From the NCBI GenBank assembly GCA_903847605.1, contig CAINED010000013.1, positions 248,001 through 312,000 on the forward strand: a stretch of DNA of 64,000 nt. The letters run 5' to 3'. The DNA is from an uncultured Hyphomicrobiales bacterium (GTDB lineage Bacteria > Pseudomonadota > Alphaproteobacteria > Rhizobiales > Beijerinckiaceae). The notes under the pieces are model-generated. The model saw only the letters and a program-made list of their open reading frames with translations, was not told the origin of the DNA and did no database searches. The position numbers and the translations under genes are program-made. Below, piece by piece: positions 51,702 through 60,585 of this stretch; the first letter of the stretch is position 1; each line of letters opens with the position of its first letter.

Positions 51702-52565
51702 ATGGCTTCGTTAAAGGACCTGCGGACCCGCATCTCGTCCGTGAAGGCGACCCAGAAGATCACCAAGGCCATGCAGATGGTGGCCGCTGCGAAGCTGCGC
51801 CGGGCGCAGATGGCGGCCGAAGCGGCACGCCCCTATGCCGAGCGCATGAGCGCGGTGCTGGCCAACGTCGCGGGCGGCATGGCCGGCGGCGGTCCGGCCC
51901 TCCTCGCCGGCAACGGCAAGGATCAGGTGCATCTTCTCGTCGTCTGCACCGCGGAGCGCGGTCTCTGCGGCGCTTTCAACTCGTCCATCGTCCGTCTGGC
52001 GCGCGAGCACATTCATCGCTTGCAGGGTCAGGGCAAGACCGTGAAGATCATCTGCGTCGGCAAGAAGGGCTACGATCAGCTTCGCCGCCAGTTCAGTTCA
52101 CAGATCATCGACCTGATCGATTTGCGCGCTGTACGCCAGCTGTCCTTCGGCGATGCCGACGCGATTGCGCGAAAGATCATCGCACGGTTCGCGGAAGGCG
52201 AGTTCGACGTCGCGACCCTGTTCTTCTCGCGTTTCCGTTCCGTCATCGCGCAGATCCCCACGGCGCAGCAGGTCATCCCTGCACAGATCGAGGGGGGCGC
52301 GGCGACATCGGCTTCTTACGAATACGAGCCGGGCGAAGACGAAATTCTCGAAACGCTTCTGCCTCGCAACATCTCGGTTCAGGTGTTCCGGGCGCTGCTT
52401 GAAAATGCAGCATCCGAACAGGGCGCGCGCATGAGTTCGATGGACAATGCGACTCGTAACGCAGGCGAGATGATCAGAAAGCAAACGATCGTCTACAATC
52501 GCACGCGTCAGGCGCAAATCACCAAGGAACTCATCGAAATCATTTCGGGCGCGGAAGCGCTCTGA
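51702..52565 (+). CDS. atpG: ATP synthase F1 subunit gamma
   Basis: A 287-residue gamma subunit, the rotating central shaft. Long N- and C-terminal helices are evident: [20 protein letters not shown] and [21 protein letters not shown], with a Rossmann-like middle containing [11 protein letters not shown]. It sits between atpA and atpD, 66 bases after atpA. Confidence 0.98.
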   Translation: MASLKDLRTRISSVKATQKITKAMQMVAAAKLRRAQMAAEAARPYAERMSAVLANVAGGMAGGGPALLAGNGKDQVHLLVVCTAERGLCGAFNSSIVRLAREHIHRLQGQGKTVKIICVGKKGYDQLRRQFSSQIIDLIDLRAVRQLSFGDADAIARKIIARFAEGEFDVATLFFSRFRSVIAQIPTAQQVIPAQIEGGAATSASYEYEPGEDEILETLLPRNISVQVFRALLENAASEQGARMSSMDNATRNAGEMIRKQTIVYNRTRQAQITKELIEIISGAEAL

Positions 52566-52609
52566 CCCCATCGCCGTGCGCGAAAGCGCCAACGCAATTC
52601 GCAAAGTGA

Positions 52610-54049
<1,440 letters not shown>

Positions 54050-54052
54050 TCA

Positions 54053-54119
54053 GCGAATGGGGAATGGCGAATAGCCGATAGGCCAAAACCCTATTCGCAA
54101 CTCGCTACTCACTACTCGC
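54053..54119. repeat. Palindrome built from degenerate heptamer repeats between atpD and atpC
   Basis: Four heptamers of GCGAATR type (GCGAATG, GGGAATG, GCGAATA, GCCGATA) are followed by a 9-base centre and then four reverse-complement heptamers (TATTCGC, AACTCGC, TACTCAC, TACTCGC). The arms can pair over about 30 bases with several mismatches. It almost fills the intercistronic space and ends 13 bases before the atpC start. It looks like an intergenic mosaic/REP-type element. Confidence 0.7.
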
Positions 54120-54132
54120 CACGGAGAATCCC

Positions 54133-54534
54133 ATGGCTGCATTCCACTTCGAACTCGTCTCGCCGGAGAAGCTTCTTTTCTCTGGCGATGTCGAATCGGT
54201 TGTCGTTCCCGGAAGCGACGGTCAATTCACGGTCATGAAGGATCATGCGCCGGTCATGACGACCATGCGCCCGGGAGTCGTGGACGTGAATGAATCGGGA
54301 TCGAAGGCGCTGCGTCTTTTTGTGCGCGGCGGCTTTGCCGACGTGAGCGCCAGCGGCCTCACGATCCTTGCGGAGCAGGCTATTCCGCTCGAACAACTCA
54401 ATGCGGAAGACATCGCGCGCGAGATCGGCAATGCCGAAGAGGATGTCTCCGACGCCTCGACGGACGATGCACGCAACGCCGCTCAGGAGCGGCTCGACCA
54501 GCTGCGCGAACTGCGTGCGGCGCTGGGCATCTGA
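54133..54534 (+). CDS. atpC: ATP synthase F1 subunit epsilon
   Basis: A 133-residue epsilon subunit with the N-terminal beta-sandwich ([20 protein letters not shown]) and a C-terminal helical hairpin. It connects gamma to the c-ring and inhibits ATP hydrolysis. Last gene of the F1 operon, followed by a strong terminator. Confidence 0.97.
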   Translation: MAAFHFELVSPEKLLFSGDVESVVVPGSDGQFTVMKDHAPVMTTMRPGVVDVNESGSKALRLFVRGGFADVSASGLTILAEQAIPLEQLNAEDIAREIGNAEEDVSDASTDDARNAAQERLDQLRELRAALGI

Positions 54535-54585
54535 CGTTCGTTGTCATCGAAGCGAATACGCCCGATAGCTTACCGAGCAATTATA

Positions 54586-54613
54586 AAAGCCCCGCCGCGT
54601 GCGGGGCTTTTTG
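54586..54613 (+). terminator. Intrinsic terminator of the atp operon
   Basis: AAAGCCCCGC and GCGGGGCTTT form a long GC-rich stem followed by T5, 51 bases after the atpC stop. Confidence 0.9.
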
Positions 54614-54707
54614 CTGTTCGTAGGCTAGGCTGGTCAAGAGAGAGCGAAAAGAAAAACCTCGGCATGAACCGGGGCTTTCTGTTTTCAGCTATCGAACTGC
54701 GGGAACT

Positions 54708-55616
54708 TCATTCGCCCGCGGGCACTTCGCCGGGTACCGGACGTTCGCCGCCGGCCTCGTCAGCTCCACCCTCGCCAGCGCGCGGACGGCGACGGCGGCG
54801 ATTGCGGAGATGGAAGTTGGCATTCTCGTGCTCGGCGTCAAATGGCGCTCCGCCTGCCGCTGGAGGCGTCGAGGGCTGCGCTTCGACAACCGGCGTGACG
54901 GGACGCCCGCCCGTAATGAAAGCGGGGAGCGCAGCCACGGGCTGCGGTTCGTCCTGCGCCATGGGCGGCTCGGTCATGACCGGAGCGGGACGTGGGTTGT
55001 TGAAGTTGCGGTCGCGCTGCGGGCGATTGTCGCGGAAATCGCGCCGCGGCTGATACCCTTCCGGCCGGTCCTGACGGTCCTGCCTCTCATGCCGATCCGG
55101 CCTTGGTCCGCGATCCTGCTGCATCGGCCGGTCCATCTGCGGCTGCCGATCCATTTGCGGCGGACGATCCATCTGAGGTTGCCGCTCCTGAAAAGGCTGC
55201 GGCTGATGGGCGAAGTTGGGCTGGGGCTGATTAAAGTTCGGCTGATTGCGCTCGAACGGCGAGGCGAAACGGTCGGGAATGTCGTTGTCGTCGTCCTCGT
55301 CGGACTCTTCGTTCTCGGGAGCTGCCTCGCCGGGCGGGCGGATGTAGCCCGCCTGTTGCTGTTGCTGCGCCTGCATGGCCGCCGCAATCAACCTGAAATA
55401 GTGCTCGGCATGCTGCAGATAGCTTTCCGCCATCACGGGATCGCCCGACGACTGGGCGTCGCGCGCAAGTTGCAGATACTTTTCCGCGACATGTTGCGCG
55501 GTGCCGCGCACTTTCACATCCGGGCCGTTTGACTCGTAGCTGCGCGTCAAGGGGTTCGGGCCCTTGCGATTATTGTTGTTGCGGCCACGCATGCGCTTGT
55601 TTTGACCTGGTCTCAT
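54708..55616 (-). CDS. DUF4167 protein with Gln/Pro/Arg repeat tail
   Basis: A 302-residue protein. The first 85 residues are the DUF4167 domain: a basic Asn-rich start (RMRGRNNNNRKGPNPLTRSYESNGP) and the conserved helices GTAQHVAEKYLQLARDAQSSG and AESYLQHAEHYFRLI. The rest is low-complexity, including tandem QPQMDRP-like units around residues 145-165 and Arg/Asp-rich RNA-binding-like stretches. The family lies beside prmC in many alphaproteobacteria; function is unknown, and an RNA-related role is a guess from composition. Confidence 0.88.
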   Translation of the reverse strand: MRPGQNKRMRGRNNNNRKGPNPLTRSYESNGPDVKVRGTAQHVAEKYLQLARDAQSSGDPVMAESYLQHAEHYFRLIAAAMQAQQQQQAGYIRPPGEAAPENEESDEDDDNDIPDRFASPFERNQPNFNQPQPNFAHQPQPFQERQPQMDRPPQMDRQPQMDRPMQQDRGPRPDRHERQDRQDRPEGYQPRRDFRDNRPQRDRNFNNPRPAPVMTEPPMAQDEPQPVAALPAFITGGRPVTPVVEAQPSTPPAAGGAPFDAEHENANFHLRNRRRRRPRAGEGGADEAGGERPVPGEVPAGE

Positions 55617-55976
55617 CTAACAACCCTAGTTATTGGGCAGCGCGAATAAAGCGCTGACCCTCCCGGCCACGCAACGGGGTCTCCGAAGCTCTGGGCCAGA
55701 CCATTTTCGGTCGGGCGCCCGCAGGTGGTTATTTCATCTGATCCTTCAGTCTCTGCTGGGACCTGCCACGCAACCCGTGGCTCAGGCTGACCGGGTCATT
55801 CGATCCAACGGTCAAGTCTACCTGAAAAATCTCTCGCCAAACCGCCTTAGTGGAAATTCACACCCAAGCAGGACGATTACTGCGAGCAACCTAAAGGTTT
55901 TCGAGCCTCGCAACAAGGGGTTGCGGCACTATTCCCTGCGTTATAAGCGCCCGCAGGCAAAAATGATCCGGCTTGG
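55617..55976. other. 360-base non-coding gap between prmC and DUF4167
   Basis: No ORF with coding character, terminator or known RNA is recognised. The minus-strand leader of the DUF4167 gene must lie here. Several short stem-forming stretches are present, for example around 55905-55925 (CTCGCAACAAGGGGTTGCGG), so a structured leader or small RNA is possible. Confidence 0.4.
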
Positions 55977-56873
55977 TCACTTTTTTACAACGACGACCCG
56001 CGGATTGCCCCCGAGATCGCGATTCACCGCCTCTACCGTGAGGCCGAAGCCGGCCATGACCTCCGGAACGCTCTCGGCCTGATCGAATCCGATTTCCAGC
56101 AAGGCCAGACCATTTTCCGCGAGCCGTGCCCGGATCAGGGGACCGAGGCTTCGGTACGCGTCGAGGCCATCATTGCCGCCATCCAGCGCCACCCGCGGAT
56201 CCCAATCGCGGACATCAGGCGACAGGCCAGCAATCGCGCCGGTTGCGATATAGGGCGGGTTCGAGACGATGATATCCCACGGCTCGTCTTCCGACAGGTC
56301 AGTCCAGTCGCCGCAGATGATTTCAGCGCGTTTCGCCAGGCCATGGCGTTCGATGTTCTCGTTCGCGATTGCACAGGCATCAGCTGAAATATCGACGCCT
56401 GATCCCGTGCTCGTCGGAAACTCCTGCAGCAGGGCGCAGAGAATGGCCCCCGAACCGGTCCCGAGGTCCAGAATGCGGAGAGGTTCATGTCGGCGGTGCG
56501 CCAATTTCTCCACGGCGATCTCGATCAGCAATTCGGTATCCGGACGCGGATCGAGGACGGCCTGCGAGACGAGAAACTCGCTCTTCCAGAAACTACGCTG
56601 GCCCAGAATCTTCGACACCGGTTCATGACTCAGGCGGCGGCGAAGATATCCGAGCAGGAGCTCCCGGGCCTCGCCGGAAATCGCTTTGCTCTCGCGCGCC
56701 AGCATGGCCGATGGCGACAGATTGCACGCCGCTGCCACGAGGCGGCGCGCGCTCGCACGCGGTTCGTTCACGCCCCCTTCCGCCAATATGCCGGCGGCTT
56801 GCGTCACGCACGCAGCTATCGGGGCGTTGATTGCAATGCGGGCAGACAGCGCCTGATCGTCGATGTCACTCAA
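55977..56873 (-). CDS. prmC: Release-factor glutamine methyltransferase PrmC
   Basis: A 298-residue N5-glutamine methyltransferase acting on the GGQ of RF1/RF2. The SAM motif is LDLGTGSGAILCAL and the catalytic motif is IVSNPPYIA, both characteristic, with the N-terminal helical domain present. Its start overlaps the htpG stop region by 8 bases, so it is coupled to htpG instead of the usual prfA, which is not in the window. Confidence 0.95.
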   Translation of the reverse strand: MSDIDDQALSARIAINAPIAACVTQAAGILAEGGVNEPRASARRLVAAACNLSPSAMLARESKAISGEARELLLGYLRRRLSHEPVSKILGQRSFWKSEFLVSQAVLDPRPDTELLIEIAVEKLAHRRHEPLRILDLGTGSGAILCALLQEFPTSTGSGVDISADACAIANENIERHGLAKRAEIICGDWTDLSEDEPWDIIVSNPPYIATGAIAGLSPDVRDWDPRVALDGGNDGLDAYRSLGPLIRARLAENGLALLEIGFDQAESVPEVMAGFGLTVEAVNRDLGGNPRVVVVKK

Positions 56874-58803
56874 GGCTTTGCGACATCATTCGGAACAGCC
56901 TCTGCCGGAAAGCGACGGGATCGGTCGGCGTCTCGCCTTCGATCATCCTGGCTTCGTCGAAAAGCATCCAGATCGCGTCTTCGATCGAAGTCTGGTCGCG
57001 CTTGTCCTGAAGATTTTGCGAAAGCTTTCTAACGAGTTCGTGCTGTGGATTGATTTCCAGCACCGGCTTCGACTTGTCTTGCAGACGTCCATGTTCCGCA
57101 AGGATCCGTTCGAGGCGGCGGTCCAGGGCCTTGTCGGACGCGACAAGGCATGCCGGGCTTTCCGACAGCTTGTCTGAAGTCCGCACGTCTTCCGCCACGT
57201 CGTTCAGCGTTTGCTTCGCAAAGGCCAAAAGCGTTGCAATCTGAGCGTCGTTCTCCGGCTTTTTCTCGTCTTCGTCTTTCTTTTCCCCGATGTCCTTGAG
57301 ATCGGTTGCGCTCTGCGTAATCGACTTGAAAGGCTTTCCCTCGAACCCAAGGGCAGTCGTCGTCCAAAAGGCGTCGACGGGATCGCTGAGAATCAACACC
57401 TCAATGTCCCGCGCACGAAATCCTTCGAGCTGCGGGCTCGCATTGAGACGGCCCACGTCATCTCCGGCGATATAGTAGATCGCCGTCTGGTTCTGTTTCA
57501 GATCGGCGATGTAATCCTTGAGCGTGCGTACGGGCTCTGCCGATTTCGTGGTCGCGAAGCGCGCGACTTCGAAAATCTGGTCGCGGCGCTCGGCGTCCTC
57601 GTAAAGACCTTCCTTGATGACAGGACCGAAATTCTTCCAGATATCGGCGAAGCGTTCGGCATCGTTTTTTGCGAGGTGGGACAGTTCCTGCATGATGCGG
57701 TTCGTCACGGCCTTCTTGATGGCAGCAACGACAGGACTCTTTTGCACGAGTTCGCGTGAAACATTGAGCGGCACATCGGCAGCATCCACGACGATACGCA
57801 CGAAGCGCAGCCACGCCGGCAGAAGATCGGCGTCTTCGGTTATCAGAACGCGCTTCACATAGAGCTTCGCGCGTCCCTTGCGGGCCGGATCGAACAGGTC
57901 GAGCGGGCGCGAGCCGGGAATGAAGGCGAGGACCGAATATTCGTTACGCCCTTCCGCTTTCCAGTGAACGGTCAGAGCGGGCTCGTCGAACTGCCGTGCG
58001 AGATCGCGATAGAATTCCGTATATTCCTCTGTCGTGATCGCGCTCTTGGGCCGGCTCCAGAGCGCTGCGCCGTCGGCGATGCGGCGCGTGTCTCCGTCTT
58101 TCTTCTCGACGAGATCGATGGGAACCTGGATCGCTGCGGAGTGTTCGCGAATGATGGATTCCAGACGATAGCTTTCCAGAAACTCCTTCGCGTCGGACTT
58201 GATGTGAAGCACGATCCGGGCGCCGCTGAAGGGCATATCCACACCGGATTTCTCTATCCGGTAAGAGCCGCCGCCGTTCGAAGACCACTTCCAGACTTCA
58301 TCGCTGCCTGCGCGGCGCGAAATCACGTCGACATTGTCGGCGACGATGAACGCGGAATAGAAGCCGACGCCGAACTGGCCGATCAGGCTGCTATCGATGG
58401 CGTCGCGTGGCGCCTCGTCCGCTGTCTCCTCACCGGACTTCTTGTTGCCGTGTCGGTCGAGAAAGTCGCGCGTTCCCGAATGAGCAATGGTGCCCAGCGC
58501 CTTGATCATCTCTTCGCGGCTCATGCCGATACCGTTGTCAGAGATTGTCAGCGTCGAGGCCTCGGCATCCGGCTCAATGCGGATGGCAAAGCCGTTTTCT
58601 CCCGGCAGCAGCGCGGCATTCGAAATGCCCTCGAACCGCAGCTTCTCGCAGGCGTCGGCGGCATTCGAAATCAGCTCGCGCAGAAATATAGAACGGTCGG
58701 AATAGACCGAATGCACCATCATGTGCAGAAGGCGCGCCACGTCCGCCTGGAAGGCATGTGTTTCCTCGCGGGAGGCGCTAACGGTTTCGTCGCCCAAAGC
58801 CAC
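56866..58803 (-). CDS. htpG: Hsp90 chaperone HtpG
   Basis: A 645-residue bacterial Hsp90 with a GTG start. The N-terminal ATPase domain shows ELISNAADACEKLRF, DNGIGMSREEM and GQFGVGFYSAF; the middle client-binding and C-terminal dimerisation domains follow. It remodels proteins with DnaK. The gene is the first of the htpG-prmC pair; a candidate small RNA and its terminator lie upstream. Confidence 0.98.
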   Translation of the reverse strand: MALGDETVSASREETHAFQADVARLLHMMVHSVYSDRSIFLRELISNAADACEKLRFEGISNAALLPGENGFAIRIEPDAEASTLTISDNGIGMSREEMIKALGTIAHSGTRDFLDRHGNKKSGEETADEAPRDAIDSSLIGQFGVGFYSAFIVADNVDVISRRAGSDEVWKWSSNGGGSYRIEKSGVDMPFSGARIVLHIKSDAKEFLESYRLESIIREHSAAIQVPIDLVEKKDGDTRRIADGAALWSRPKSAITTEEYTEFYRDLARQFDEPALTVHWKAEGRNEYSVLAFIPGSRPLDLFDPARKGRAKLYVKRVLITEDADLLPAWLRFVRIVVDAADVPLNVSRELVQKSPVVAAIKKAVTNRIMQELSHLAKNDAERFADIWKNFGPVIKEGLYEDAERRDQIFEVARFATTKSAEPVRTLKDYIADLKQNQTAIYYIAGDDVGRLNASPQLEGFRARDIEVLILSDPVDAFWTTTALGFEGKPFKSITQSATDLKDIGEKKDEDEKKPENDAQIATLLAFAKQTLNDVAEDVRTSDKLSESPACLVASDKALDRRLERILAEHGRLQDKSKPVLEINPQHELVRKLSQNLQDKRDQTSIEDAIWMLFDEARMIEGETPTDPVAFRQRLFRMMSQSLE

Positions 58804-58894
58804 GTGAATCCCTCATTTTGCTGGTGATATGCGTATGGACAATGCCATCGCCGATATCGCGGCTCACCGGCACGGATTCAAGAGGTAAAAAAGC

Positions 58895-58940
58895 CCATAA
58901 AAAAGGGCCGGCGGGAAACTCAACCGCCGGCCCTTGTTGC
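58895..58940 (-). terminator. Orphan intrinsic terminator on the minus strand upstream of htpG
   Basis: GGGCCGGCGG and CCGCCGGCCC pair perfectly around a nine-base loop, and the stem is followed on the minus strand by T6. No minus-strand gene ends here; the nearest genes are htpG, which starts 92 bases further on, and DUF2794 on the other strand. Confidence 0.8.
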
Positions 58941-59125
58941 CTCTGTTCCTGCGAACTGGTCCGTGTCGGCGTCTCCCAGGGGGCTGGGGGGCTGACGAAA
59001 TCCGGAAGAAACCTCTCCGGACCTAGGAAGCAACTATCGAACTATAGCCCTGTGATAGCGGCCCCGTTTTGACGCGAAGTTGGCGAAACTGTGGACTCTT
59101 GGCCTTTGCCGGAGGGCTCTGAAGC
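58895..59125 (-). ncRNA. Candidate small RNA upstream of htpG
   Basis: The 367-base divergent gap between htpG and the DUF2794 gene contains a strong minus-strand terminator with no gene before it. Upstream on the same strand are a hairpin (TCCGGA-N9-TCCGGA at about 59004-59024) and other GC-rich stems, with a TATAGT-like -10 near 59040-59046. I cannot match it to 6S, SRP or another RNA family by eye. The 5' end is not defined. Confidence 0.35.
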
Positions 59126-59170
59126 TTGCATCGGACCATTGATCGGGCAATGATCCGAGTCGGAGGTTTG

Positions 59171-59590
59171 ATGGACGATCTGGAGCCGATTGATATCCGG
59201 GCCGCGCGCGAAGCCTTGGCGCTCCGGAGCGCGAAGGCGTCACAAGGAGGCCCGGTACAAAGCCAGCCAGCAACAGGGGCCGGACGCATCGGGCCTGTCA
59301 ACGTCAATTTCGACCGGCATGAGCTGCGCGAAATCCTGAACCTCTATGGTCGCAAGGTGGCGGAGGGCGAGTGGCGCGACTATGCCATCGACTTCACCCC
59401 GACTCTGGCCGTGTTCTCGGTCTTCAGACGCACGTCTGAGATGCCGCTTTACCGGATCGAGAAAAATCCGAAGCTCGCCAAACGGCAGGGCATGTATTCC
59501 GTGGTGACGCCGACGGGGCTTATCCTCAAGCGCGGACACGAATTGGCCAAGGTGATCGCGGTGCTGGAAAAGAAGCTGAAGGTCGTCTGA
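59171..59590 (+). CDS. DUF2794 protein
   Basis: A 139-residue protein of the alphaproteobacterial DUF2794 family: VNFDRHELREILNLYGRKVAEGEWRDYAIDF, beginning near residue 45, and the Lys-rich end LAKVIAVLEKKLKVV. The start at 59171 is chosen because CGGAGG lies just upstream; ATGs at 59126 and 59150 are alternatives. Function unknown. Confidence 0.88.
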   Translation: MDDLEPIDIRAAREALALRSAKASQGGPVQSQPATGAGRIGPVNVNFDRHELREILNLYGRKVAEGEWRDYAIDFTPTLAVFSVFRRTSEMPLYRIEKNPKLAKRQGMYSVVTPTGLILKRGHELAKVIAVLEKKLKVV

Positions 59591-59610
59591 CATTTCAAAG
59601 TTATCGACGA

Positions 59611-59638
59611 AAAAACCCCGCATCGCTGCGGGGTTTTC
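59611..59638. terminator. Bidirectional terminator between DUF2794 and the Bax-inhibitor gene
   Basis: AAAACCCCGC and GCGGGGTTTT form a stem around ATC with A and T runs on both sides, so it can end transcription from either strand. Confidence 0.85.
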
Positions 59639-59661
59639 CGTTTCTTTGCTTGAGCCGGAGA

Positions 59662-60399
59662 TTACTCGCGGCTGCCCGTCAGCGACAGGATGAACTGGAA
59701 CATGTTGACGAAGTTCAGGTAGAGCGACAGCGCGCCCATCACCGAAGACTTCTGCATCAGTTCGCCATCATGCGCGACGTAGTCGTATTCTTCCTTCAGG
59801 CGCTGCGTATCCCAGGCGGTAAGGCCTGCGAAGATCAGGACGCCGATGCCGCTGATCGCGAAGTGAAGCGCGGGCGACTTCAGGAAGATGTTGACCACCA
59901 TTGCGACAATGAGACCGATCAGGCCCATCATCAGGAAGTTGCCAAAGCCCGACAGGCTACGCTTGGTCGTGTAGCCATAGAGACTCAGGCTGGCGAAGGC
60001 GACCGTCGTGGCCAGCAGGGCCGTGATGATGCTTCCCGCCTTGAAGACGAAGCCGATCGCGCCAAGCGAAAGGCCCATCGCCGCCGCGAAAGCCCAGAAC
60101 GTGCCGAGCAGAGCGCCATAGCTCATCCGGTCGAACCGCCAGGACAGGATGAACACGAAGGCCAGCGGGGCCAGCATGATCACCCACTTGAGCGGCGTTT
60201 GATAAAGCAGCGTCCGCGCCGGGCCGCCAATCATATAGATGCCAAGGGCCACCAGCGCGGAGATCGCCAGACCCAGCGTCATGTGATTGTAGATGCCGAG
60301 CATATAGGAGCGGAGCCCCTGATCGATCTCGGCTGCGGTGCCGGCACGGGCTACGCTGGAGCCCCAACGGGCGGATGCGTTGCGATCGTAGTCGGACAT
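59662..60399 (-). CDS. Bax inhibitor-1/YccA family membrane protein
   Basis: A 245-residue protein with about seven membrane helices. Features such as FILSWRFDRMSYGALLGTF, LSLYGYTTKRSL and GLTAWDTQRLKEEY match BI-1/YccA proteins, which leak Ca2+ or modulate FtsH in characterised cases. Single gene with its own terminator. Specific role here unknown. Confidence 0.94.
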   Translation of the reverse strand: MSDYDRNASARWGSSVARAGTAAEIDQGLRSYMLGIYNHMTLGLAISALVALGIYMIGGPARTLLYQTPLKWVIMLAPLAFVFILSWRFDRMSYGALLGTFWAFAAAMGLSLGAIGFVFKAGSIITALLATTVAFASLSLYGYTTKRSLSGFGNFLMMGLIGLIVAMVVNIFLKSPALHFAISGIGVLIFAGLTAWDTQRLKEEYDYVAHDGELMQKSSVMGALSLYLNFVNMFQFILSLTGSRE

Positions 60400-60585
60400 G
60401 TTTCCCTCTCTGTCCCTCTCTGGACCAGTTCCTGTCTGCCACCGGTAGCCGGTGCAGGCCAGACAGACTGCAGAAATATGTATGGTCTTGCCCCCTTCGG
60501 CAAGGGGTGGAATTACGGAATCGCACTTGCCGGAGACTTGCTGCGGCGGCCAGAAGTTTAATGAAACTTTCGTGAAGTCAGTACG

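Noticed and set aside
58895-59125. 6S or SRP RNA in the htpG upstream gap
   Set aside because: Only loose similarity (for example GGTCCGG) was seen; the conserved SRP tetraloop region and 6S bubble pattern are not recognisable, so it is listed as an unassigned candidate only.
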